IMG/VR virus record: IMGVR_UViG_3300046533_000398
Location: 1 to 22,687 of that record
Length of the DNA: 22,687 nt
Strand: one strand, 5' to 3'
DNA from: a virus
Shown: positions 6,709 to 12,729 of the stretch, one piece after another
How positions within the stretch are numbered: the first letter of the stretch is position 1
Layout of the letters: every line of letters starts with the position of its first letter
Notes under the pieces: model-generated
What the model was told of the DNA's origin: nothing
Seen by the model: the letters and a program-made list of their open reading frames with translations, nothing else
The model's database searches: none
Made by a program: the position numbers and the translations under genes

Positions 6709-7909
6709 AGACGACCTCCCGCAGGCGCTGCCGGGCGATCCAGACGGACTCCTCATCGATGTCGCAGGTGAGATAGCGGCGCGACGTCTGGAGGGCCGCT
6801 ATCGCCGTGGTGCCACCGCCGCAGAAGGGATCGAAGACCAGGTCGCCCAGGTTCGTCAGCGCCTCGATGTAGTACCGCGCCTCAGTGGTGCCCTGCTGCC
6901 ACGGGTGCGCGTCCTTCTCTTGTTTCGAGATCACCAGGTCGTTGACGAATCGGAGATCGTCGCGACTACGAAACTTGCCCTTGACAAACCACAGCAGCGG
7001 CTTCCAGTGCACGACGATCCCGTACTCCGTCATCCGTGCCAGCGGCCCGGAGTGCACCATCGCCAGCGGCCAGAAGAACGTCAGCCCGGCGGCCTGCAGC
7101 ATCGCGATCACTTCAGGCATGCGGTGATGCGACGTGTAGGTGATCAGCGAGGCGCCATCCTTCAGGACGCGCGCGGCCACCGTCCCGAGGTCGCGATAGA
7201 TCGGCAGCGTCTTGTCGTGATAGGGCGGATCGGTGAAGACCATCGACACGCTGTCGTCGGCGATCGTGGCCGCGACGTCCACAAAGGACCCGACCTCGAT
7301 TCCCAGGTCGTCGTCGCCGACTTGGTCGAGGGCCGCCGCTGCCGCCTGCGATCGGCGCGTTGCCCGGAGTTTGTCGCGTTCGATCTTGGCGGCCAGTCGG
7401 AGTAGTTCGATCGTCGACAGTTGCTTCTCGCGTTCAATGTGTTGATCGGCGAGGTACCACTCGACGTGTTCGTCGGTCACTCGAAAGACACGCTGCCACC
7501 TATCCGCCGTGTTGTGGCCGATACCGACTTCCTTCAGGGCTGACTGAAATTCCGTCCTCTCGGAGGATCCAATTTTGCCGTTTCGCGAAGGTCGCCCTGC
7601 GCCTCGGCGAGGATCCCGACGAATAGCATCGAGGGCCTCGCCTGCGACTCGTTCGGCCCGAATACGACTCGCGATCAGGCGATTCGTTGTCGGCCCAAGG
7701 GCCTTCGCTTCCCGCGCCACCTGGGTCCAAATCTTGGCCACCTTCTGCGCCTTGGCGGCATAGGCCAGTCCCTCAAGGGGATTGATCGCCACGGTATCGT
7801 GCGCCTTGCGAATGAGCGCATCGATCTGCTGTAGCACGCCCCGCGGCACTGGCTGGGCCGGGATGGCCCGCCTAGCAATTGCCGTGGTCTTCTTGGTCGT
7901 GCCCTGCAT
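6701..7909 (-). CDS. Beta-class DNA methyltransferase (N6-adenine or N4-cytosine)
   Basis: A 402-residue enzyme. The C-terminal half is the catalytic domain: DPPY at 227-230 (motif IV), then a target region, then FDPFCGGGTT at 359-368 (AdoMet-binding motif I). This motif order marks the beta class. The N-terminal half (about 1-215) is helical, with an HTH-like stretch (SALKEVGIGHNTADRWQRVF) and a long charged helix that may hold or direct the enzyme. No cognate endonuclease lies next to it, so it is probably an orphan methylase used to evade host restriction or in regulation. ATG at 7909 is preferred over GTG at 7912 because of its AAGGG spacing. Confidence 0.9.
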   Translation of the reverse strand: MQGTTKKTTAIARRAIPAQPVPRGVLQQIDALIRKAHDTVAINPLEGLAYAAKAQKVAKIWTQVAREAKALGPTTNRLIASRIRAERVAGEALDAIRRDPRRGAGRPSRNGKIGSSERTEFQSALKEVGIGHNTADRWQRVFRVTDEHVEWYLADQHIEREKQLSTIELLRLAAKIERDKLRATRRSQAAAAALDQVGDDDLGIEVGSFVDVAATIADDSVSMVFTDPPYHDKTLPIYRDLGTVAARVLKDGASLITYTSHHRMPEVIAMLQAAGLTFFWPLAMVHSGPLARMTEYGIVVHWKPLLWFVKGKFRSRDDLRFVNDLVISKQEKDAHPWQQGTTEARYYIEALTNLGDLVFDPFCGGGTTAIAALQTSRRYLTCDIDEESVWIARQRLREVVYG

Positions 7910-8886
7910 CACTCGCCCTTCGCCGCGTTCTTCTTCGCGTCCGCCTCAACCGCCCGCTTCTTCAACGTCTCCCACGCGCCGGGCTCGGTCGCCGCCAAGT
8001 ATTCGCGCGCCACCTGCGGCGACTGCTTCCAGGCCTCGGCGAGCAGCGCGGTCCCTTCATCAGCCACCGCCGTCAGGTCGGTCAGCCACTCGTCGAAGGC
8101 CTCGGGCTTCGCCTTATCGGTCGGCTTCGGGTCGCGCGTCGGGCCGGCGAACGCTTCGTCGACGGTCGTATCGCCTTCCTTGATGGCCGTGGCGAGGCCC
8201 TTGAGCGTGCCCAGGTGCTCGAGGGTGATGTCTTCGACGCCCTTCACTTCGAGCAGGCGAAACACCTTGTCGTTCAAGACGCCCAGCTTCAGGAAGTAGG
8301 CGAGCATCGCGTCGCGGCGCTTGACGAGCGTCGACGCATCGCCGACGGCGACCTGGCGGCAGGCTTCGTAGACCGGGCCCCAGAAGGCTTTTGGCACGAC
8401 CTTGAGGACAGCGTTACGGATGGCGATCGACGTCGCGGCGTTTGACGTGACGCCGACCATGTCGTCGGAGAAACGCTTGCCGTTCTTCGACGTGATCCGG
8501 CGTTTCGTCTCGAAGGCAATCAACACATTGTTTTGAATGTCGAACGCGGTCCCGCGGGCCGTGATGAACTTCCCGTCATCGTCGACGGGGCGGCCTTCAA
8601 TCCGCATGTTGCCGTAGGCGCTAGCGAGAATTTCCGCCAGCCGGGCCGACGGGCCTTCGATCGTTTTCCCGTCCCGCGGCAGGGCGTAGATGCAGCTCTC
8701 GGCCGTGTCCTGGTCGAGCGTGGCCATCTCGAGCGCGCGGTCCTTGAAGGTTTTCAAGCTGCGCGGGAAGCGCTTGGCCGTGGCGATCTGCACGTCGATT
8801 TCGCCCCGGGTGATCGCCTCGATCGCGTGGACACTCGTCACCTCGAGGGGATCGGGTTCCAGCACCGTCGCACCGTCTTTCGTCAT
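7909..8886 (-). CDS. Putative single-strand annealing / recombination protein
   Basis: A 325-residue protein of a type commonly found beside YqaJ exonucleases. The core contains a helix (ALEMATLDQDTAESCIYALP), then IEGPSARLAEILASAYGNMR, a sandwich-like region ending ITSKNGKRFSDDMVGVTSNA, and a helix ITSIAIRNAVLKVVPK-like segment (here ATSIAIRNAVLKVVPK). The C-terminus is charged and Lys/Ala-rich. By position and style it is likely to be the annealing partner of the exonuclease, but identity with RecT, Erf or Sak families is not established. The ATG at 8886 has a GGAGGG site 7 bases upstream and overlaps the small upstream gene as ATGA. Confidence 0.65.
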   Translation of the reverse strand: MTKDGATVLEPDPLEVTSVHAIEAITRGEIDVQIATAKRFPRSLKTFKDRALEMATLDQDTAESCIYALPRDGKTIEGPSARLAEILASAYGNMRIEGRPVDDDGKFITARGTAFDIQNNVLIAFETKRRITSKNGKRFSDDMVGVTSNAATSIAIRNAVLKVVPKAFWGPVYEACRQVAVGDASTLVKRRDAMLAYFLKLGVLNDKVFRLLEVKGVEDITLEHLGTLKGLATAIKEGDTTVDEAFAGPTRDPKPTDKAKPEAFDEWLTDLTAVADEGTALLAEAWKQSPQVAREYLAATEPGAWETLKKRAVEADAKKNAAKGE

Positions 8887-9002
8887 CGGCAAGCCCTCCA
8901 GATCAGGTGTAAACGGCGCCACACGCGCGTGAACCAGCGCGGCCGCCCGACGGGGATCCCGGGCGGCAGGACGGGCGGCCGCGGCGAGAGCAACGTCGTC
9001 AC
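8883..9002 (-). CDS. 39-residue basic micro-gene
   Basis: A tiny ORF fills the gap between two genes exactly. It starts with GTG at 9002, which overlaps the upstream stop as GTGA, and ends in TGA overlapping the downstream ATG as ATGA. The product begins MTTLLSP, the same seven residues as its upstream neighbour, then a Pro-rich segment, then a basic Trp/Arg-rich tail (FTRVWRRLHLIWRACR). The coupled junctions are the main evidence; the short length and the lack of a known family leave it uncertain. Confidence 0.5.
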   Translation of the reverse strand: MTTLLSPRPPVLPPGIPVGRPRWFTRVWRRLHLIWRACR

Positions 9003-9310
9003 GGCGTCCCCACCCGCGGATACGGGCCCCGGGCCTCATCGATGGCCGGGTAGATGAGATCGCGGATCTGGGCTTTCTCCCTGGTACCGATGTCGAGGCC
9101 CTCGACGAGCCGCCAGATCGCCTGGAGCGTTTCGAACATCACCGGCGCCGCGGCGATCAGGTACGCATTCGCATGCGCCGCTTCTGGCGAACCGCCATGC
9201 ACGCTCGCCACGATCTCTCTGGCGACCCCATCGAAAGATTTGCCTAAAATCGACCGCCTCGGTCCAACCGTCCACGGCCCCGGAGTCAGCGGCGACAGCA
9301 GCGTTGTCAT
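8999..9310 (-). CDS. Small phage protein with the HANAYLIAAAP motif
   Basis: A 103-residue protein with the features of a widespread small phage protein: an N-terminal TPGPWTVGPRRS stretch, a strand-rich middle, then HANAYLIAAAPVMFETLQAI followed by a C-terminal helix. Relatives are common in early operons of tailed phages and have no settled function. The ATG at 9310 overlaps the upstream stop as ATGA. Longer in-frame readings add Arg/Ala-rich sequence and are not preferred. Confidence 0.75.
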   Translation of the reverse strand: MTTLLSPLTPGPWTVGPRRSILGKSFDGVAREIVASVHGGSPEAAHANAYLIAAAPVMFETLQAIWRLVEGLDIGTREKAQIRDLIYPAIDEARGPYPRVGTP

Positions 9311-9612
9311 CGCCGCACCTCGTAGCCGTCGGCGATCTCCCCGTGGGCGGGCGGCTCGGGGCGGCAGCGGCCGGGATAGATCGGCGCCCGGCGCGCGCGC
9401 TGCTCGGCATACGTCGGGTGCCAGTGTTCCGCGAAGGGCTGCGCGGCGAAGCCGGTGATCACGGTCGCGCCGCAGTCGGCGCACGCCCAGCGATCGGCGT
9501 CCCAGAGTTTGTACGGGGCGCCGTCCTCGAGGAGTTCTTCGACGGTGACGCTGTTGCGCACCACGTGCATGAAGCGGCCACAGCCACAGAGGACGGACGA
9601 GGCGGTCGGCAT
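9307..9612 (-). CDS. Small zinc-ribbon protein with NSVTVEELLEDG motif
   Basis: A 101-residue protein. C9 and C11 and a later CADC knuckle (44-47) would form one zinc-binding site. Between them is NSVTVEELLEDGAPYKLWDADR, a segment I have seen in small phage proteins. After the ribbon comes VITGFAAQPFAEHWHPTY, with His residues. The function is unknown. The start overlaps the excisionase-like gene stop as TGATG, and its stop overlaps the next start as ATGA. Confidence 0.7.
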   Translation of the reverse strand: MPTASSVLCGCGRFMHVVRNSVTVEELLEDGAPYKLWDADRWACADCGATVITGFAAQPFAEHWHPTYAEQRARRAPIYPGRCRPEPPAHGEIADGYEVRR

Positions 9613-9827
9613 CAGGCCTGCCGCCTAAAAAAGCGCGATTGCCCCCATTGGCCGGCGAGATAGCGATCGACCAAGTCGGCGCGGTAGCGCACGGTCTTAC
9701 CGAGTCGGGGCTTGAGTTCCTCTAGAAACGGCAGCTTTCCCTGCGTTTTGAGATTGCGGAATGTTCCCACCGGCATTTTGAGCAACCCGCAGATTTCCGC
9801 CGTCGTGTAACACGTCGGGGCGCTCAT
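9612..9827 (-). CDS. Excisionase-like winged HTH protein
   Basis: A 71-residue protein of the MerR/excisionase-type HTH group: CYTTAEICGLLKMPVGTFRNL forms helix-turn-helix, then a wing LGKTVRYRADLVDRYL. Such proteins recognise direct repeats and act as recombination directionality factors or as small regulators. Position right after the Cro-like gene, in the divergent early operon, fits an excisionase, but the same fold serves other DNA-binding roles. The ATG at 9827 overlaps the stop of the Cro-like gene by ATGA. Confidence 0.7.
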   Translation of the reverse strand: MSAPTCYTTAEICGLLKMPVGTFRNLKTQGKLPFLEELKPRLGKTVRYRADLVDRYLAGQWGQSRFFRRQA

Positions 9828-10108
9828 GCCACCCTCGACTCACGTGTCCGGCGGCGACGACGCACGGCAACCCGCTGGCGGCCGTCTTGCGGTTCGTTGG
9901 CCTGCGCCGGATCAGGGCCGAGCCGCAGGCGCTCTAGCGGAATCGCGAGGGCTTCCGCCAGGCGCACCACGGTCTGATAGGTCTGGCGCTTGGGGGTTTG
10001 GGTTTCCAGTTTCGAAATGACGTTTTGGGGAATGCGGCTGATATCCGCTAGGCGGCGTTGCGTCCACTGCCGCTGTTCGCGGGCGGTGCGGAGGTAGATG
10101 GGTTTCAT
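9824..10108 (-). CDS. Cro-like XRE regulator
   Basis: A 94-residue protein with a classic XRE helix-turn-helix: REQRQWTQRRLADISRIPQN, VISKLET, then a helix YQTVVRLAEALAIPLERL. The C-terminal tail is Arg-rich (about 75-94) and may help DNA binding. It is the first gene of the early operon and is transcribed away from the plus-strand HTH gene, so by position it is the Cro-type partner of that regulator. Its predicted promoter contains the operator GCGATATCGC. Confidence 0.85.
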   Translation of the reverse strand: MKPIYLRTAREQRQWTQRRLADISRIPQNVISKLETQTPKRQTYQTVVRLAEALAIPLERLRLGPDPAQANEPQDGRQRVAVRRRRRTRESRVA

Positions 10109-10128
10109 AGCCAGCTCAACCGGGACTT

Positions 10129-10158
10129 ACGCTAGTCCATAGTGCGATATCGCGTCAA
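10129..10158 (-). promoter_or_regulatory. Predicted leftward early promoter
   Basis: On the minus strand a TTGACG (-35, plus positions 10153-10158) is followed after 18 bp by TAGCGT (-10, 10129-10134), about 20 bases before the ATG of the Cro-like gene. The operator GCGATATCGC lies within the spacer, so a bound repressor would block RNA polymerase. The -10 box matches only the key T, A and T positions. Confidence 0.5.
10144..10153. promoter_or_regulatory. Operator-like palindrome 1
   Basis: A perfect 10-bp palindrome, GCGATATCGC, sits in the spacer of the leftward promoter. It shares the half-site GCGATA with the second palindrome at 10329-10343, but with no central spacer. Confidence 0.6.
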
Positions 10159-10270
10159 GCATATTTTCGTGCCGGATCTGCACGGGAAATCTGGCGCTGC
10201 ACAGATACAGTGTGCCGTGCCCGCGCTATAGTCGCCTTCTGTAAGGGAAATACCCGAAGCGTCGGCCAAT

Positions 10271-10306
10271 GCCGGAAAACTCCGGTTTCATCCGGTAGCG
10301 TCCGGT
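10271..10306. repeat. Four CCGG repeats phased at 10 bp
   Basis: The tetranucleotide CCGG occurs at 10272, 10282, 10292 and 10302. Three of the copies read TCCGGT and the first reads GCCGGA. The spacing is exactly one helical turn, so a protein could bind along one face. The repeats end about 27 bp before the TATAGT -10 box of the rightward gene, a position suited to an activator or repressor. Confidence 0.7.
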
Positions 10307-10328
10307 AATCTCCACTAATATCCTATTT

Positions 10329-10343
10329 GCGATATAGTATCGC
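10329..10343 (+). promoter_or_regulatory. Operator-like palindrome 2 with the rightward -10 box
   Basis: GCGATA-TAG-TATCGC is a perfect palindrome of 6-bp half-sites around 3 bp. It encloses TATAGT (10333-10338), a good -10 box. The ATG of the HTH gene is at 10347, about where transcription should begin, so the message would be leaderless. Leaderless translation is known for lambda cI from PRM. No clear -35 hexamer is seen. Confidence 0.65.
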
Positions 10344-10346
10344 TCT

Positions 10347-10874
10347 ATGGATATTAACTGGCCGCGCATTCGGGCGTTCTACCTGCACTGCATGCAGACG
10401 AAACGCCTGACCCAGAAGGTGATCATCGCGCGCGGCGGCATCCGGAGCCAAAGCCTGCTCTCGCGCATGATCAACAACGATGGCTATGGGCCGACCGTCG
10501 AAATCTTCGTGCGGGCAGTGCGGGGACTTGGTATGGACATCCTCCAGTTCTTTACCGAATTGGAGCGCCATGAACGCACGCTTGCCCAACACGAGGAGTC
10601 CTATGGCCGTTCACCGTCTCCCCGGGCGTCCGGCGGGCTCACCGATGCCCAAATCCTGGCCGCCATCGCCCAAGTCAGCCAAGAGAGTCAAACCTTGGCC
10701 GCTCGCATCGACGATCTCCGCAGCACTCTCGGCAATGCGCGGCGTCCTCGCCCCGCTCGAGCCGGAGATCCTCAAGGAAGTCACGACCGCCCTGCCCCGG
10801 ATCCTGCATTTACTGATTCACGATCTCCGGCAGAAAAAGAAGCCAATGCTGCACGCCCTGCCGCGCGCCGATAG
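10347..10874 (+). CDS. HTH regulator, probable lysogeny repressor
   Basis: A 175-residue protein. The N-terminal 75 residues form a divergent helix-turn-helix (RLTQKVIIARGGIRSQSLLS, then RMINNDGYGPTVEIFVRAVR). A helical coil follows (LTDAQILAAIAQVSQESQTL, to about residue 130). The last 45 residues are Pro/Arg/Ala-rich and look like an out-of-frame reading, while another frame that begins inside it looks real. There is no LexA-type peptidase domain. It heads the plus-strand operon with int and has an operator over its own -10 box, so it probably acts as the repressor. The true C-terminus is uncertain. Confidence 0.65.
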   Translation: MDINWPRIRAFYLHCMQTKRLTQKVIIARGGIRSQSLLSRMINNDGYGPTVEIFVRAVRGLGMDILQFFTELERHERTLAQHEESYGRSPSPRASGGLTDAQILAAIAQVSQESQTLAARIDDLRSTLGNARRPRPARAGDPQGSHDRPAPDPAFTDSRSPAEKEANAARPAARR

Positions 10875-11097
10875 GGCGGCACCGACCATCAGTGCCCAGA
10901 ATCGTCCGATGACCAAACATGAACGCGAATTGATCCGCTTGATGTATCAGCAGCGGGTCGAAGAGGGCCGGAATCAGCAACGCCTCATCGAAAACCTACG
11001 CGACTCCATCGAAAGCGTGCAGCGAATGCAGGCGGCGCAAGACGAGATGTTGAAGCTCATTGGCGAGCTGCTCGAGTTGCAGCAGGACACCGAGTAA
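10735..11097 (+). CDS. Coiled-coil protein overlapping the repressor gene
   Basis: A 120-residue reading in the +1 frame relative to the repressor ORF, which it overlaps by 140 nt. Both halves look genuine: LEPEILKEVTTALPRILHLL near the N-terminus, then a charged long helix (about 59-120, including QQRLIENLRDSIESVQRM and LKLIGELLELQQDTE). The ATG at 10735 has no good Shine-Dalgarno site; another ATG at 10909 would give a 62-residue coiled coil only. It may be a separate gene, or the continuation of the repressor through a frameshift or an indel. The integrase starts 8 bases after its stop. Confidence 0.55.
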   Translation: MRGVLAPLEPEILKEVTTALPRILHLLIHDLRQKKKPMLHALPRADRAAPTISAQNRPMTKHERELIRLMYQQRVEEGRNQQRLIENLRDSIESVQRMQAAQDEMLKLIGELLELQQDTE

Positions 11098-11105
11098 CGC
11101 GCCAG

Positions 11106-12362
11106 ATGGCACGCAAGGAAAAGGGTATTCGACGACTCCCGAGCGGCAACTGGTACGTCAGGGTCCGCGTGAACGGCGAGGTCATCCCGCAAACCTTTCC
11201 GGGGTCCACCTCGCTCGAGACGATGCGCCAGTGGCGCGACGCGCAGAAGCAGGCGCCGCCCCCGCCGGCGCCGGTCGGCGGATCGTTCTGGGATGACATC
11301 GAGCAGCACCTGGCCCGCCCGACCGTCGCCAGTAAGACGGCGACGATCAAGCAGCGCACGGCCCATCTGATGTTGTGGGTGGAGGCGCTCGGCCGCGACC
11401 GCCCGCGCGCCAGCATTCAGCCGCGCGAGATCGAAGCGGTGGCCGCACGCTGGCGCCGCACGCCGACCAATCAGCCCGACCCGACGATCCGCGGTCGCCG
11501 CGGCCGCCCCAGCGCGCCGCACGGCCTGGCGCCTGGCACCGTGCGGAAACGGCTGTTGTATCTCCAGCTCTTTTTCCTTGAGCGCAACGGCGCGGCGGGC
11601 GCCAATCCGGTGCGGGGCTTACTGAAGCAGCATCGCGAGCCCAAAGCGGAAGCCCGGGCGATCGACTATGCCGTCATTGAGCGCGCGCTCGCGGCGATGC
11701 CGACGACACGGCTCGAGGGGTCGCGTCGCGGGCCGGCCCCACAGCGCGTCGTCGTCAACAAGGCCCCCTTACGCGCCCGCGTGATGGCGTACACCGGCAT
11801 CCCGCCGATGATCCTGATGCAGATCAGACCGGAGGACATCACGTGGACGACGCCGGCGTCAGTGCGCGTCCCGCCGCGCGACAAAGGGGAGGGCGTGGAA
11901 GCGCGCACGCTCCCGCTCGACGGGCCCGGCCTCGAGGCGTTCCGGCAGTTCCATGCCGCGCACGCGTATGGCGCCTTCGCGGTCGGGGCGGTCAACGTCT
12001 CGTTCAAGCGGGCGTTGAGGCGCACGGGGGTCACGGCGGGCAATCTGCATCTGTATGACCTGCGCCACAGTTTCTTGACCGAGGTCTACATCCACACGCG
12101 CGACGAAGCGACGGTGGGGCGCCTCGGCCTGCATGCGGAGGGATCACCGATGCCGGCGCGCTATACGCGGGGGGCGCATGCCGTAGTGGACCGGGCCGCG
12201 GTCGCGATGGTCGGCGCGGCGCTCGGGGCCCGCCAGCGGGAGGTGGCCCTGCCAGGGCCTGCGGCGGCGGCGCCAGTACGGCAACCGGCCCAAAAGTGTC
12301 ACGCGAAAGTGTCACGACGACGGAAGACCAGCAAGCAGAAGCACTTGAGAGCCGTCTCGTAG
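11106..12362 (+). CDS. int: Tyrosine integrase with unusual catalytic residues
   Basis: A 418-residue tyrosine recombinase. It has an N-terminal arm-binding-type strand region (about 8-30: IRRLPSGNWYVRVRVNGEVI), a core-binding helical domain (about 60-175) and a C-terminal catalytic domain. The nucleophile is probably Y353 in ARYTRG, Arg-II is R320 in YDLRHS, K260 fits the beta-hairpin Lys and H343 the third box. The usual Arg-I position in TG-x-R is Pro (P233 in TGIPPM), and the first His of HxxR is Tyr (Y317). It should insert the phage at tRNA-Glu. Its stop codon lies one base before the att core, and its 3' end encodes two arm repeats. Confidence 0.9.
   Translation: MARKEKGIRRLPSGNWYVRVRVNGEVIPQTFPGSTSLETMRQWRDAQKQAPPPPAPVGGSFWDDIEQHLARPTVASKTATIKQRTAHLMLWVEALGRDRPRASIQPREIEAVAARWRRTPTNQPDPTIRGRRGRPSAPHGLAPGTVRKRLLYLQLFFLERNGAAGANPVRGLLKQHREPKAEARAIDYAVIERALAAMPTTRLEGSRRGPAPQRVVVNKAPLRARVMAYTGIPPMILMQIRPEDITWTTPASVRVPPRDKGEGVEARTLPLDGPGLEAFRQFHAAHAYGAFAVGAVNVSFKRALRRTGVTAGNLHLYDLRHSFLTEVYIHTRDEATVGRLGLHAEGSPMPARYTRGAHAVVDRAAVAMVGAALGARQREVALPGPAAAAPVRQPAQKCHAKVSRRRKTSKQKHLRAVS
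12293..12316 (+). repeat. P-arm repeats (two copies of AAAGTGTCACG)
   Basis: Two copies of the 11-bp motif AAAGTGTCACG start at 12293 and 12306, 13 bp apart, inside the int coding region. The same motif recurs on the far side of the core at 12523-12544. By analogy with lambda arm sites these are candidate integrase arm-type binding sites. Confidence 0.7.
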
Positions 12363-12405
12363 TCCTTTCAAGGCCAAAACACGGGTTCGAATCCCGTTGG
12401 GGACG
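12363..12405 (+). other. attP core: 3' half of tRNA-Glu(TTC)
   Basis: The sequence matches the 3' half of a tRNA. The anticodon loop CTTTCAA (12365-12371) holds anticodon TTC. It is followed by the 3' anticodon strand GGCCA, variable bases AAAC, and a T arm with stem ACGGG / CCCGT around loop TTCGAAT (12381-12397). The acceptor 3' strand TGGGGAC and discriminator G end at 12405. This matches tRNA-Glu, whose 5' end in many bacteria is GTCCCC. The 5' half is absent and no CCA is encoded, so this is not a working tRNA but an attachment core that would restore the host tRNA gene on integration. Confidence 0.88.
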
Positions 12406-12729
12406 TACCCTCAAATCACTCGAAATACTGAGCAAAACATCAATAAATCAGCCAGTCCGCGCCGTGAAGGTACATGCTGTGGACTTCCAATTGCTCCCGA
12501 TTTCTCCCACGAGCGAGTACGGAAAGTGTCATGAAAGTGTTATGGCAGAGCTATGGGGGTTTACGTCATCCCTGATGGCGATCGCGCCGCCTGCGCCCGT
12601 TCTGGCGGTTCTGGGCGGCCTCCAGCCCGTCGTCGTTCGTCCGGCCATCTCGGAGGTCCGCTGACGGCCGTCCGACAGCCTCTGGGCCGAATCATTGGGG
12701 TTTTTGCGGGCATTGGTCTTGCCTCTTGG
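12406..12729. other. Gap with AT-rich stretch and P'-arm repeats; no gene
   Basis: No convincing gene is seen in this 324-bp gap between the att core and the exported-protein gene. The part at 12411-12446 is relatively AT-rich, as expected of att DNA that must bend. The P'-arm repeats lie at 12523-12544. Longer open frames towards 12553 give a Gly/Arg/Pro-rich product and lack a ribosome binding site. Confidence 0.6.
12523..12544 (+). repeat. P'-arm repeats (AAAGTGTCATG and AAAGTGTTATG)
   Basis: Two tandem 11-bp copies start at 12523 and 12534. Together with the P-arm copies they give the consensus AAAGTGTYAYG. They lie about 118 bp beyond the core. The same orientation and motif on both sides of the tRNA-like core indicate one intact attP. 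Confidence 0.7.

Larger units (their letters stand above)
10109..10346. promoter_or_regulatory. Divergent lysogeny control region
   Basis: This 238-bp gap between the divergent regulators has no gene. It holds operator-like palindromes at 10144-10153 and 10329-10343, an inverted repeat CGTGC-N7-GCACG (10168-10184), two TATAGT hexamers (10227-10232 and 10333-10338) for rightward transcription, a leftward promoter at 10129-10158, and four phased CCGG repeats at 10271-10306. It probably controls the choice between lysis and lysogeny. Confidence 0.75.

Noticed and set aside
9612-10108. Toxin-antitoxin pair (XRE plus small protein)
   Set aside because: The small partner is an excisionase-type HTH, and the position at the head of the early operon fits Cro and Xis.
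12340-12405. Functional tRNA gene at the end of int
   Set aside because: Only the 3' half can be folded. No 5' acceptor strand or D arm pairs with it, and the upstream bases are the end of the int coding region.
12553-12729. Longer start for the exported protein gene
   Set aside because: The added residues are Gly/Arg/Pro-rich, there is no ribosome binding site, and the extension would bury the signal peptide.
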